Part shown: piece by piece, positions 1 to 11,261 of the stretch
How the letters are laid out: each line of letters opens with the position of its first letter
Position numbering within the stretch: the stretch's first letter is position 1
Assembly: GCA_002989075.1 (NCBI GenBank)
Contig: PSQN01000005.1
Span: 1,501,241-1,565,240 of the forward strand
DNA from: Arthonia radiata
Lineage: Eukaryota; Ascomycota; Arthoniomycetes; Arthoniales; Arthoniaceae
DNA: 64,000 nucleotides
Direction: 5' to 3'
Program-made: the position numbers and the translations under genes
The notes under the pieces: model-generated
Told to the model about the DNA's origin: nothing
The model's input: the letters and a program-made list of their open reading frames with translations, nothing else
Databases searched by the model: none

Positions 1-707
1 GCAGCGGTGGATATGGGCCGAGGCCTCTTTACTACTGTCAGATTGGCGCGATCTCGCTAGGTTTCATTCTCGACGTCCGAGATGGTGTGCGCAGACAGCA
101 TCATCATCCCAGATAGCGTTGAGAAATCAATAACACTACTCTAACTGCTTTGCCTCTCTTCAATAATCCCACAGCCACTCTGCAGAGCGAAGACAAGCAA
201 ATCTAGGAAGGCTCAGAGGTCGTTTGAGAGAGACTTTGAGATGACTGATTCGTAGACAGGTGCTCCTTTTCAGAACCAGATTCATGATTTAAAAGCGCAA
301 TAAGGTCAATTCGATGACAAAATAGAATGTCGTAGAGAATGAATTCGATGACAAGAGAGCAAGGGTGGAAAACCGGGATTTTTTATGCAGCTCAGATGAC
401 CCTGTATTTTTGCAATGGAGGATGAGGCCCTATTGATGAGGATCGCTCGCTGTCTGAAGCGCCATGGATACTTCGGGTCTGGCTTCACATGGATCACCAA
501 TCCAGACCCGGCAGACAGTGAATAGATCTGCAGAGCTAACACTGTATCCAGGTAAGACCTCATTCGCCCAAGCTTTACCGAGCTACGTCAGTCGCAAGGT
601 CTCTCTTCCCACGGTCCCTTCTTTGGAGTCCAAGGAAACTGCTTGTACCTTTTTGAATAGACAAGCAGTCATCGCAATACAACCGGAAGCGCTACTTCGG
701 CGCAGCA
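1..707. other. Left-edge non-coding stretch
   Basis: No convincing gene is seen. The open frames here are short, lack recognisable motifs and overlap on both strands. The last few hundred bases are probably promoter and 5' leader of the GlcG/HbpS-like gene that starts at 708. Confidence 0.5.
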
Positions 708-1172
708 ATGGCACCGCTCACAAGCAACAATCCCAATCTCACCTTGGCCGCAGCCCGTCACGCCACAGCCGCTTGCGAGCGCAAAGCTACTGAGCTTGGA
801 ATGCCCATGAACATAGCTATTGTCGACTCGACGTTGCATCTGCTATCATTCGCGCGGATGCCCGGCGCGAAGCTCACATCAATCGACATCGCCATCAACA
901 AAGCGTTCACAGCCGCCGGCCACCGAGTACCAACACACAATTACAAAGAGGCTGTCTGGCCAGGCGGTGCTGCTTACGGTATTAATCTCAGCAACGGAGG
1001 CCGCTTCATGGTCATTGGAGGAGGCATTCCCGTGGCAGACAGTGAGGGGCGAGTGTTGGGCGCCGTGGGATGCTCGACAGGCACGCCGGACCAGGACCGT
1101 CAGGTTGCTGAGGCCGGCGTTGCTGCGCTGAAGGAAGCGCTTTCGCGCGAGGCGCCTAAAGCGAAGCTCTAG
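708..1172 (+). CDS. GlcG/HbpS-like (DUF336) protein
   Basis: An intronless 154-residue protein that I recognise as the GlcG/HbpS (DUF336, haem-binding/haem-degrading-like) fold. It has the family's usual length (about 140-160 residues) and its typical blocks: an Ala-rich first helix, a strand segment MNIAIVDSTLHLLSFARM at about 34-51, a conserved-type Lys-Ala helix near residue 65, and a glycine-rich end with GGGIPV and AVGCSTG. No signal peptide or membrane helix is seen, so it is probably cytosolic. Members bind small ligands or haem and often sit beside oxidoreductases, but the substrate cannot be read from sequence. The start is the first ATG of the open frame and fits the family N-terminus. 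It converges with the Ipi1 gene. Confidence 0.85.
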   Translation: MAPLTSNNPNLTLAAARHATAACERKATELGMPMNIAIVDSTLHLLSFARMPGAKLTSIDIAINKAFTAAGHRVPTHNYKEAVWPGGAAYGINLSNGGRFMVIGGGIPVADSEGRVLGAVGCSTGTPDQDRQVAEAGVAALKEALSREAPKAKL

Positions 1173-1233
1173 ATTGCTTGAGGTCGCATACGAGATGCCT
1201 TGCGTGATGGTAGCAGAGATTTTGGCAGGCTTA

Positions 1234-2265
1234 TCAACTAAACCCCTTCTCTTCTTGATACCCGGACAAACCCTCTTCGATCGTCCTCTTCAACTGCCCA
1301 GCTGATCGCCCGAGCTCTCCTCCTTCTTTGATCATGCCGTTGACACCTGCGAGGCATGTCGATGCAAAGCTTTGAGCAAAGACTCTCTGCCGATCCTCTC
1401 GATCTTCCAGCATCTGAGTTTCATCTTCTCGAGGTGCTCCAAAGAGGTCGAGATATGCGAAGGCGTTGGACCGCTCAGGGATCAGATGTGCACGCATGCA
1501 ATGCAGTGGGAAGTTCCCGACAAGTGTCTGACCTGATGCTCGGTTGTCGCCAGATCCAAGCCCAACGCCGAGAAAGCGATTCAGCGCGGTGAGCTGCCGC
1601 CTCACAATCTTGATGTCAATACCAGCGCGTGTGCTCGACCTTTGCTGCGCGGACCAGCCACCGTGATTGACGCTCGAATGTTGCCAGCCCATCAAGCCAA
1701 GAAAGCAAGATAAAGTCTTCACCCAACCCCCAGCTGTGCTCACAGCCTCCTGCCCGGCGCTATCCATGAGCCAGTCGATTACATCCATCGACGATATGCG
1801 GATGCTCGCATGAAGGCTCGTCATGGCGGCATGCAGATACAACAGGAACTTATCCGTTTGAGCCCGAACGTCCTCATTAGGCAGGCATTCCAAGACCTTC
1901 ATTAGCTGGTGGCGGACTTTTGGCGAGGTGTCCAAGATGAGGGGCTGAAGTTTTGCAATTAGAGTCGCTGGTGATTCTGGAAGCGATCGAGCGTCTGTGG
2001 TTTGGCTCAAAGCGGTCGTCAAGAAGGCTAGGGATTCAGCGCGTTGCGAATCGGAGTGGTTCTTGAGCATCGAAACATGATGGGCGAATTGCGCCTTTGC
2101 ATTCGGAGCCTCGACGGATAGCGATTGGGTCTGAACAATAATTGACCTCGCTTTGAAGCTCGTATCTGTGTAGTTAGAAGCCTTAGCCTTTGCTTTCCCA
2201 ACCTTCAATTGGGTTTTCTGGAAGTCCTTTTTCTTGTCCTTCTTCTTCTTCGCACTCGATGTCAT
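1234..2265 (-). CDS. IPI1: Pre-rRNA processing protein Ipi1 (Rix1 complex)
   Basis: A 343-residue intronless protein matching Ipi1/TEX10, a subunit of the Rix1-Ipi1-Ipi3 complex that acts in ITS2 removal and 60S pre-ribosome maturation in the nucleus. Seen: a Lys-rich N-terminus ending in a typical family start (KKKKDKKKDFQKTQLKVGKA, about residues 6-25), the TDTSFKARSI block, and alpha-helical, HEAT/ARM-like segments (LQPLILDTSPKVRHQLMKVL and the SIRISSMDVIDWLM segment). The length is close to yeast Ipi1 (about 334). The ATG at 2265 gives the expected Lys-rich N-terminus, so I chose it. It is divergent from the WASP gene over about 410 bp, a shared promoter interval. Confidence 0.9.
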   Translation of the reverse strand: MTSSAKKKKDKKKDFQKTQLKVGKAKAKASNYTDTSFKARSIIVQTQSLSVEAPNAKAQFAHHVSMLKNHSDSQRAESLAFLTTALSQTTDARSLPESPATLIAKLQPLILDTSPKVRHQLMKVLECLPNEDVRAQTDKFLLYLHAAMTSLHASIRISSMDVIDWLMDSAGQEAVSTAGGWVKTLSCFLGLMGWQHSSVNHGGWSAQQRSSTRAGIDIKIVRRQLTALNRFLGVGLGSGDNRASGQTLVGNFPLHCMRAHLIPERSNAFAYLDLFGAPREDETQMLEDREDRQRVFAQSFASTCLAGVNGMIKEGGELGRSAGQLKRTIEEGLSGYQEEKGFS

Positions 2266-2677
2266 CTTGGTGACACTGTCTCAAAGCAGCATGCTCAGAC
2301 CGATACCAATTTGGCGCGCTCGCATGACCTGACAATGGACGCGCAGCCCTAAAATTAAAAAAATGCAACTGGAGCGACGCTTCGATGTGTCGACTTTGTG
2401 GCGCTGCGAGGAAGATGTGGCTGATGCGTGTCTGGGCTTGGCGTTGACGTCTCATTCTCAGCACCAGCGGCATCAACTGAGGAGCTTCTTCGATCTCGAA
2501 ACCACTCGTCCCACCAAAAGCGTATTCTTTGAAACTCAACACATACCATCGGCGACGCCGGCCTAACCCCCAAGTGCTCCCAAAAAGTAACTACACCCAA
2601 CCGTCACACCAACCACACCCCAGGAACGTTTCACTTCCTAAAACAGCTACCTTAGGCACTTCATTGGGCTCGAGGGC
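2266..2677. promoter_or_regulatory. Divergent promoter region IPI1 / WASP
   Basis: About 410 bp lie between the two divergent start codons. Short open frames here have no motifs. No clear TATA box stands out. The region is inferred to hold both promoters. Confidence 0.4.
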
Positions 2678-4974
2678 ATGTCCCTGATCGAGAACAACGA
2701 CCGTCAGACGGTCAAAAGGACTGTTCCGAAACAGTCAAACAAAATCCACGCTGCCGGAGTCGCCAAACTTTACGTTGCATATCCTAATCGGCAGCGATGG
2801 ACGTTCACAGGTCTTCAGGGAGCAGCAGTGCTCGCCAACGACCTGGTAGGCCACACATACTGGATCAAGCTGATCGATCTGTCGGTGAGTGCTGCGTAGT
2901 TCAAGGGTATGTTACTCTTGCTGACCCTCGCTCAGCCCGCAAGTCGCGGCGTCATCTGGGATCAAGAGATATACGATACTTTTCAATATAACCAGGACCG
3001 TGTCTTCTTCCACACCTTTGAGCTGGAGGGCTGTATGGCGGGACTGTCCTTCGCGTCGGATAAGGAGGCTAAAAAGTTTAAGCAAAAAGTGGATGAACGA
3101 GAAAAGAATGCACACAAGAACACTAGGTCACGGCCGTTCAACAATGCTGCAGGTCAAAGCACGGGTCCAACCACGAACGGCAACAACAAGTCTCATGGTC
3201 TTCTTGGGGGCTTTGGAAGTTTGCTACACCGGGATCGCCACTCCACTGCGTCGCAACAGCAGCAGCCGCAGTCCATTATTCCACCGAGCAATGTATCCGT
3301 TCAGACCGGCAATAACAACGCAAAGGGGCCTACGTTGAACACTATCGACCCTGCTCTGCTGGACGAGTTGCTCGCTATGGGAATTACAGAAGATCAATTG
3401 GCGCAGAATGCTGATTTCATACAAATGTGGATCGCACAAAAACAAGCTACAACCAATGGCACGGAAACGCGGCAGAAGCCTCCACCTCCTCCGCCTGAGA
3501 CAAGTCCGCAGCATAGTGGTAGTGGATCTAAAAGAGGGTCTGCGCCTGCGCCGCCACCAGCAAGAAGGGGCGCGCGCCCAGATCCGCCAGACAGACAGGG
3601 TTCCTCCAGTCCTGCGCGTGAAAGCTCTCCAGCTGGTGGTGCAGCCAAAAGGTGGAATTTCAAAGCACCTCCACCACTTCTGGGCGCTGGAAAGTTCGCC
3701 GAAGATGCAAAGAATGTGCCTTCGCTCCCCTCAAGAGCCCGTGGCACCTCGAGCGCTGCGCAGCCAGGTCCGCCTCCACCACCGCGGCCCGCAAAGACAC
3801 CCATGGACGATACCGATTCGACTCCGCCCAGGTTCGGCGTACCTCCTCCGTTGAGCAATGATCGCCAAGTCCCACCACCCCCACCCTCGCGAGGCTCTGC
3901 TGCACCCTCTTTGCCTTCAAGAGGCTCAGGCCCACCCCCACCGCCGCCACGGGATCAGTCTCCAGCCCACTCTGTGCCACCAGCCGCAATATCTGCTCCT
4001 CCGTTACCACCGAAAGTCCCGCACGCTGTAGAACCACCTCAGTCACCAAGTAGAGAATCGCGCAAGCCTGTACCTCCTTCACTACCACCCGCTAGAGACC
4101 GAGCGCCATCTCAAGCCGGCCCTCGTGCTCCAAGCAGAAACTCTCACATCTCCGCTCAAGCTGACGACGACGACGAATATGACCCTTATCGTTACGACAC
4201 ATCGAAGAGCTCTCAAGGACCGCCTGCACCTCCTCCGCCTCCTCCAGTCAGAGACACTCGAACAACGCCATTACCGCCTCCTCGCACACCTCACTCCCGA
4301 GATACAAGTAGAGAGGTCCCGCCTGCTCCGTCGATAGAACACTCAAGGCAACCTGGCATGGAGCCGCCCCCTCCGCCACGTCCATCACATTCACCACAGC
4401 CAAGTGTCGCACCTCCTCCGCCGCCACCCATGCCATCTGGCTCTGGTCCGCCCCCGCCGCCTCCAATGCCATCGTTCGGTGGGCCTCCAGCGCCGCCTCC
4501 TATGCCTAAGAGCGCAGGGCCGCCACCTCCACCACCAATGCCATCAGGATCAGGTCCACCGCCTCCGCCGCCTATGCCGTCTGGATCCGGTCCGCCACCG
4601 CCACCGGAAATGCCCAGTAGAGGCGAGGATCTTCAGCCAGCAACAGCAAATGCGCCTGCACTACCGTTGGGAGAGGGTGGCCGCGGAACTCTGCTGGCAG
4701 ACATTCGTGGTGGCGCAAGACTCAAGAAAGTCAGTGACACGGAGAAAAAGGATCGAAGCGCGGCCACAGTCAGCGGTGGAAGCGGTGGCGATGGTGCGGC
4801 TGCGGCTGCGGCTGCTCCTGCTGCGGGTGGAGAGGGTCTTGCAGGAGCGCTAGCTAGCGCGCTGGCAGCGAGGAAGTCAAAAGTCAGCGCGAGCGGTGCG
4901 TATTTTCTCATCTACACCATACGAGCTCTGCTGACCGTGATTCAGATGACGAAGACGACAAAGATGACTGGTGA
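2678..4974 (+). CDS. LAS17: WASP/Las17 actin nucleation-promoting factor
   Basis: Activator of the Arp2/3 complex at endocytic actin patches. Three exons: 2678-2884, 2936-4895 and 4946-4974, about 731 residues; both introns (51 and 50 nt) have GTGAGT/GTGCGT donors and CAG acceptors. Residues about 5-125 form a WH1/EVH1 domain; splicing restores the run ...WIKLIDLS-PASRGVIWDQEIYDTFQYNQDRVFFHTFELE..., very like Las17. Then comes a long proline-rich region with repeated PPPPPPMPSGSG units (about 4,410-4,615) for SH3 and profilin binding, a WH2 motif (LLADIRGGARLKKV), a helical connector, and an acidic tail DDEDDKDDW with the terminal Trp that contacts Arp2/3. The acidic tail is encoded only by the 29-nt last exon. 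If the last intron is retained, the frame runs to 5113 without the tail. The 3' end faces the aldo/keto reductase gene, 99 bp away. Confidence 0.93.
4410..4615 (+). repeat. Coding proline-rich tandem repeat in WASP
   Basis: Four to five imperfect copies of a unit coding PPPPPPMPSGSG-like peptides lie head to tail. They are in frame, with GC-rich CCx runs. Such repeats vary in copy number by slippage, and here would change the number of profilin/SH3 binding stretches. Confidence 0.8.
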
Positions 4975-5073
4975 AGACAGTATTGTATATCTAGCTTACA
5001 GAAGAGCCAGCCCTTACAGCTATGGACTCCAACTTTCCCACTTTGCTCTGCACCAGCTTGCCGTTCAAAGCTC

Positions 5074-6106
5074 TTACGAGGAGGTTGTAGGATCCCAACC
5101 TGACGGCTCGTAAACCCCTGTATGGAGCTTGTGCATGTCGTCGCCAGAAAGTTGAAAGTCGTAAACATCTGCGTTCTCCTCGATCCTCTGAAGCGTGACT
5201 GACTTAGGCAGTGGTACAAAGCCCTGATAGTGAGTTAGCGAGGAAGCAGTGGTGAAAGCATGTCTATGTCACCTTTTGCAAGCTCCACCGAACTAGGATC
5301 TGGGCTGGCGTCTTGCCATATTTCTTGCCCGTTTCATGAAGCACAGGCTCGCTTAGCCGCGACGACCGCGCTAGAGGCGAATATGCTTCCAACAAGACTC
5401 CTCGCTTGTCGCACCACTCGACAATGTCAGGACGAGCAAGCCAGGGATGCAGCTCGACTTGATTCACGCTCAATACGCCACCCTTCCCCTTCCCCTTCGA
5501 GGCTTCAGTCTTCTTGATCCACTGCTCAAGCTCGTCCAAGTGATGGACACCATAGTTGCTGACGCCAATACTTCGGATCTTACCCTCTTCGACGGCCTCA
5601 ACCAGCGCTTGCCATGCTCCTAAACGACCTTGTGTCCCTCCATATGGTGCGTGCAGAAGCATCAGGTCGACATATTCCAGGCCCTTACCCCTTGAGGAAG
5701 CCGGATTGATCTTATTCATGGTCTCCTCGATGGTATTCTTGGCACCGTCGTAGCTCATCTGGCTTGGTGGAATCTTGGAGGTGAAGAACATCTGGTCACG
5801 AGGCAAGCCAGACGCGAGCATGCCCTCAGCACAAGGCTCCTCGTTGCGGTACCCTGCAGCGGAATCGACATGGCGATATCCACTTTTAAAGGCATACTGC
5901 ACCACTGAGCTTGCTTCGCCTGCGGGTGTCTGATATACACCGTAGCCAAGGACTGGGATCTCATACCCCGAGTTCATGCGATACTGGCTGTTGATGGATA
6001 CAGGTGAAGACATGGTAGCAAAACTTGCTCGTGATGATTGCAAGTTCGAAGACGTGGACACAGCTAAATGTCTAGTTACTATGGACACGCGATCCTTCGC
6101 TTGCAT
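5074..6106 (-). CDS. Aldo/keto reductase
   Basis: An NAD(P)H-dependent carbonyl reductase of the AKR superfamily, about 327 residues. Two exons on the minus strand: 6106-5273 and 5223-5074, joined across a 49-nt intron. The joined C-terminus reads GFVPLPKSVTLQRIEENADV..., the family's cofactor-binding Pro-Lys-Ser segment. The catalytic tetrad is visible: Asp and Tyr in HVDSAAGYRNE, Lys in FTSKIPPSQ and His in LMLLHAPYG. IRSIGVSNYG and SVNQVELHPWL are family signatures. A second Met (position 32, codon at 6013) starts a standard cytosolic AKR. The 31 residues before it are rich in Ser and Arg with few acids and look like a mitochondrial presequence, so two start sites are possible. It is divergent from the gene at 6485. 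The substrate is unknown. Confidence 0.9.
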
Positions 6107-6484
6107 TCCTCGTCTCCGAGACCACTTCGGCTTTCACAGAGCGAACGCACACTCGCAAGGCTAGATAGCATGATACGCTCGCGGTTTATTACCTGAAACA
6201 GTAACTGGTGAGAGATCTAGCCTCGACGAGGCTGGCAAGATTGTCTTCATTGCTCGATTCGAACGCTGTACCGATCTTCTCTGTCTCACGGCATCGTAGT
6301 ACAGACAATGCGCAACAATGGCTTTCGCTGTGTCGCTGGCCAGGTCCGGACCACCTCCCAAGGTTCCACGTCATCCTTATGGCCCCTCCCGGCTGAAGGA
6401 CCCGTCTGGCTTGCACCCAAAGCTCATGCCCTGACACCTCTTGTGCCCAAGACGTTCGTCTGCTCTATCGACAGTTAATAAGCC

Positions 6485-7880
6485 ATGAACTCGAGCGGTG
6501 GATCCTCAGGGCATCTTCCGGATTATCAACCAGGTGCTGGAAAGCAAGCGGCGTACGCACTCTCGTCTCAAGGACAGCTGGGCGCAGCTCAACGGCACGA
6601 AGATCATACGTCTGAGCGTGAGAAGCAGCATCAGAAAGTGGCGCAGAGTTCTGAGACCCGCCATCACAAGGCGAGAGTTGCCGTCTTCGGCGAGGATGAT
6701 CCATCTGGAGTCCACTACACCAGGGACCCCAAAAAGCTGACCGCATATTTGGTGCCCTTTCCGAAGCCTGATCTCAAAGATTATGCCGCAGCTCAAGATG
6801 CAAGGCCTGTTGTTCAAGACGTGTCTCATCACTGCTGACATCAGGTAGATCCCGTCTCGATTCCTCATTTACACACCACCAGCACCGCCTATTGGTGTAC
6901 CGCCGAAGGGTCAAAAGGAGGGCCGCATACATAAGTTGCAGCGCAAATGGGAAGACGAAGTACGCGAGGCCAAGACCACTCAGACAAGGGTCACGAGCTG
7001 GAAGGGTGCCAAGGGGCGCGCAACGGAAGGGATCAATTGGGCTATGGACCGGACCATGTCATCCTCGCTCGAATTCTTGAACCGTTTTCCCAGCAAGGAT
7101 GAAGAATTCATACACGACAAGCATTCCGACGACGGCTACAATGAGGGCGAGACCACGAAAAAGACGGTCGGCCTGGAAGAACTGCTTCTGTTCTACCCAA
7201 GTGATATGGACAAGACAGAGGATCAGATCCGCGAGGAGTTTGTCAACACTATGCTTCACGCTCAGAGCAAAGCTCAAAAAGACGCCATCCTGGCGACGGG
7301 TCTCATTCCAGTCACTCTTGCCACCGATATACTCATCACGGTTATCTGGCCATTCGGCGGACTGGTCGAGATCGACACTGTGTGGGCGGTGGCTAGCATG
7401 CGCGGAGCCAAGACTGCGCGTTCTGTGACGAAGCGAATACACTCTTCCGATGTTGGCGCCACATCCAGTCATGGTGAAGAAGTCGCAGAGAAGGCCACAG
7501 AAATGGTTAAGAAGGCCACTGGCATGGTCCCTGGTCTGCATAAGGGTGAGGATCATGCAAAGGAAGCTCATCTGCGGTTGCGCTTTGTGCCATCTCCACG
7601 CATTGAGGTCTTGGGCAAGTATTTGGCGTCCGAATGTCACGAGCGTGACGGAAGCTTGTTCCGGAGCCCTGGCCCAGCACCTACCGAGAGCAATGTCGTC
7701 GAAGCGATTGGCTGGTCACCGAGTCAGACCGGAGGGGTGGAGGAGAATTGGGAAGATGAGCAGTGGGAGCTCCGGGAAGTAAAGGACGACGTGAAGCAAG
7801 TGATGCACAAGGGTGCGCGTGAATGGAACAGATGGGTGAAGGCGTATGAGAAGGAGCCGGAGAAGGCTCTGAAGAAATAG
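6485..7880 (+). CDS. Conserved fungal protein of unknown function
   Basis: I do not know a function, but the sequence resembles a protein family I have seen in many Pezizomycotina. Exon 1 starts at 6485 and exon 2 at about 6849 (after acceptor GTAG); the frame then reads IPSRFLIYTPPAPPIGVPP, through a KLQRKWEDEVREAKT segment, to 7880. The donor is unclear: GT at 6809 or 6812 keeps frame but gives a 37-40-nt intron, short for this genome. The product is about 450 residues. Exon 1 is hydrophilic and ends with DPKKLTAYLVPFPKP. Exon 2 holds a basic helix (KGAKGRATEGINWAMDRT), an acidic middle, one strongly hydrophobic stretch (LIPVTLATDILITVIWPFGG) that may be membrane-embedded, and a charged C-terminus. 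It converges with the type III PKS. Confidence 0.7.
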
Positions 7881-8105
7881 GACATAGTGTTAGTGAGTAC
7901 GCTAAGATGAAATGGACGATCGGGATGCCCTTCAACACGTCGATATGGACGGCGATTGAGTCTTCCAGTCTTCCAGTGTTCGGCGTTCATACTGACATCT
8001 TCGCTCACTGCGACAGGTCACCTCTCGCAACCGCGCGCGACGAGGGCATCTCAGAAGGTAGGTGTTTCTGAAGATCAAGACCCGAACAAAAATTCTATAA
8101 CTGGG

Positions 8106-9466
8106 CTACGAGTTCAATCTTTCCAACATTGCGGATTCCACCGTTAGGCCCGGGCCAAAGCTGCACGCGAAGACCTTGTTCTGGCCCTCTCCCATCTTAC
8201 GGAGTCTATCCAAAACAGCCAAGACCGCGACGCTGGAAGCATTTCCCTGATTCTTGTAGATATCGAAGGATGCTCGAAGCTGCCCGTCGGAAAGTCCTAG
8301 GGTACTCTGAGCTTTTTTCAATACGGCTAAACCTCCCGGATGTACAGCGAAATCAAAGTCGTCTGGCTTTGAAGATGGTGCATTGGACCTGCGGACGAGT
8401 TCGTCGTAAGCTATTTGGAGTCCCTGTGCTGTTAGTTGCGGAATGTTTCTCGAAAGGTGAGCGAGAAAACCGTCCGATGTCATTTTATACGACATCTTGT
8501 CAAATGTACCGGGTATAATAGCTGTAGTCCAGTCTATGATCGCATAGACCCCGCGGTCAGAAGCCTCCGGCACCAGGTTGTTGCAAAGTACAAATGCTGC
8601 TGCGCCGTCGCTGAAGAGTGCTGGCGCAATGCCGGGTTCGTCTTGGTGCTGCCAATACTCAAGCTCCGAACGCACTTGTGAACTGCAAATCTCACAAGCA
8701 AAGACCAGTACCCGAGCAGCTCTTCCTGTCGGCTCAATGTTAGCATTTTGTAAAGCTGACAATGGCTGCATAGCTCTTAGAGACCAGGTTGAAGCCTCTT
8801 CACGAGAAGAAATGGGGTTAACATACCGCGCTGCAACGCACAGCTTGCCAGATTGCTTGCAACTCTCATCGCTGCAAGGCCACCAGCGCAACCAATCCCA
8901 CTGAGAAGCACTCTCTCAGCACTTGGTGGAATGCCCAGCTTATTGGCAACGAGCTGGTCAAATCCTGGAGCGCCGGCATTTGTGGCTGTGACCGCGACGA
9001 CGTGTGTAATCTCATCGACGGCTCCTCTCCATTCTCGGATAGCCTTTTGGCAGGCCAATGTCGCCAGTCCCACACCTTTCTCCCTGAAGAAACAATCGAT
9101 CTCTTCTACAGACGGTGGTGTGGGACGGTTCCAAGCTGGATGACTCCACACATCCAGGGACCCCCTCGTGCTTATGCGTGTGTTTCGATTGGTGTGGAGG
9201 AGCTTTTCTAATCTTCTCGCGGTCAGTCAAACACATCAGTTGAGATCGAGCCACGATGCCCCTACTCACCCTGGCTTGCCCGTACCATACCATTTTCGGA
9301 CATACGCTTCGAGTATCTCTGGTCCTACGAGCTGATCAGGCCATTGCGTCCCGATGCCCACAATGACGAGCTGTCTGTGAGGACATCGAACTTTCTCATT
9401 CGACCACGACGACGTGACGGCACCGTCGGTTCCTGAAGACCGAAACAACGAGTAGATGACCCCCAT
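8106..9466 (-). CDS. Type III polyketide synthase (chalcone synthase-like)
   Basis: A homodimeric ketosynthase that extends an acyl-CoA starter with malonyl-CoA; fungal members make alkyl-pyrones, resorcinols or resorcylic acids. Three exons on the minus strand: 9466-9270, 9212-8827 and 8725-8106 (introns 57 and 101 nt), 400 residues, the usual length. Splicing restores GLEKLLHTNRNTRIS, typical of the family N-terminus. The catalytic triad is intact: Cys at about 174 in LLSGIGCAGG, His at about 323 in FAVHPGG and Asn at about 356 in KNQGNASS. The end has CSFGPGLTVESAML, the usual C-terminal GFGPG-like loop (here SFGPG). No other clear biosynthetic gene is adjacent; the aldo/keto reductase 2 kb away is the only possible tailoring enzyme. 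The product cannot be predicted. Confidence 0.93.
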
Positions 9467-11261
9467 CTTTCCTGGTCATATGGCTTTTCGTTGGAGAAAG
9501 AATGAGTGTCTCTACTGTCTAAATATGTCAGCTTGAAGTACCCCGTAAGACATGAGGTGGTGCTGGTGAGTCCGAGGCCAACACATCACAAGGCCAACGC
9601 TTCAGCTGGTGTTGCGCCATCGCGTACTCGTGGCATTGGGGGCAGCACCAGCCTTTTGGGCTATTGGAGCACGATACTTCATATTAATACGCGTCGGCAA
9701 GAAGCTATTTCGATAACCAATCGCGAGATAAGAGCCTTGAAAACACGTTGCGGTAACGTGCAGCCGTAACACGTTACGCGTAATAGAGCACTATCGCAAT
9801 TTTGGCCTCGACACATTCCTCGTGATGAAGTAGTAGTACAGTTGCCGAGGCGTAACACGTTCAGGTAACGCAGCCATAGTACAAATGGTAAACGAATCAG
9901 CTCTGGGCCACCGCCTTAATCAGACCCAATCCCATGCGGTCTAGTGTCACCACGATTAGATCTAATCCGCAAGCAGAAAGATCAAAGGCTGAGCGAAGCC
10001 GCGGCGAGATATCTTCGCTGTCCCGCACCATCTCACTGCCCCCTTGTTAGGCTGACGAAGCTCATGTCGCGAGCGGATCGCACGACTTGACTGGTGTTTC
10101 ATAGCATGGTGCTTCCCAATCGCGATTGCGAAGCCTGTCGAAAGCGATGGTCTGCGAGCGTCGGCGCGCGTAGTGCGGGCCGTAATGCTGCTCAAGGCGA
10201 TTCTCATAACTTGGATGAGCTGGACATACTTGGGGGTAGATCCCTTGCAACTTTGATGAGCTCGAAGAAGCCGTCTGCTGGAGAGCCAGCGGACTACGGC
10301 GGTTTCGTTGGAAGGTGCATGAGCAAGAACACGAGGCGTGAAGACCTCGCTTTCGTGAACTGGGAGGATGAGGTGTGCAAGTCTATCTTTGTAATATCAG
10401 GAGTGATAGAAGTGTCTAGACGTTACCTGCAGGGCTGCTGCCCCTTTCGCTGGCGCGCCGCAACTCCAGTCCAGGGGCGTGTGCGGCGTGGTGAACGCGC
10501 TTGTACTTCGGAACATGCAACGAGAGCCGCATTGCAGTCTAGCCGCCAATACAACCAGTACCCAGCGGCTGCGCGTCTCGGTGAGAGAACGAAGAGCACT
10601 GCTGATTCCGTGTTGCTGGTAGATGCGGCGGGAAGTTAAGGTTACGATGTCACGTCTATTCGTCGTACATGTCCAGTGTTGCTCGGCGTTTCGTCTTGCA
10701 AGACCTGCCGCAAACTTTGCAACGCTTTCAGGAGACGTCTCCAGGTATCGAGATCCAGCCGTGGGACTTCTTAAAGTTATAAACGATTGAAGGTGAGAAC
10801 ACGCACTGCGCGATCATGTGAAGCTGGTCCGAGCAATTAAACACCAGGAGCACGTGCATTTTATGTTCACGGCATTCTTCATGACTAATCTGATGACAGA
10901 GCCCATAGCCATCCATGCCGAGTACTCACGCCTGCTCATTGAAGATATGGTACTTGAAGACACTGGCGTGAGCCCCTGGAGGTCGAACAGACTTTCAGAT
11001 GATGCTGCTGCACTCCAGTCTTGAGGGGTCTTGGAGTCAATGGCAAGAGCTTTGGGGACTATCAGGCGGCCATTGAAATAAATTGAAGCCTCTAGGCGTG
11101 TTAAGCTCAGGTTCGTAAGAACCAGGTTGTACAAAGAATGAACAGAAGCTGGATACGCAAAGAAAAGCTGCCAGCGCTTCTCGATATCATTTAACGATCA
11201 ACGAATGATTCAAGCATCCAGTGCCCGCAAAGTTTCATAGTCAGATCACCGCCCTTTGTAT
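9467..11261. other. Intergenic stretch upstream of the type III PKS
   Basis: No supported gene. One 181-codon open frame at 10094-10639 lacks recognisable motifs. Around 9,735-9,885 the motif CGTAACACGTT occurs twice, near two GGTAACG-type half sites; this may be a binding-site cluster, but that is inference. The rest looks like ordinary non-coding sequence. Confidence 0.4.

Noticed and set aside
3394-3858. 154-codon minus-strand frame inside the WASP gene
   Set aside because: It is the antisense shadow of the proline-rich repeat (Gly-rich translation) and has no independent support.
5074-9466. A secondary-metabolite gene cluster around the type III PKS
   Set aside because: Only the aldo/keto reductase could be a tailoring enzyme; Ipi1, WASP and the unknown conserved protein are not cluster genes, and strands are mixed.
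10094-10639. 181-codon plus-strand frame with CEACRKRW near its start
   Set aside because: Resembles the start of a zinc cluster by chance only: no further Cys pattern, no ATG at the frame start, no splice support.
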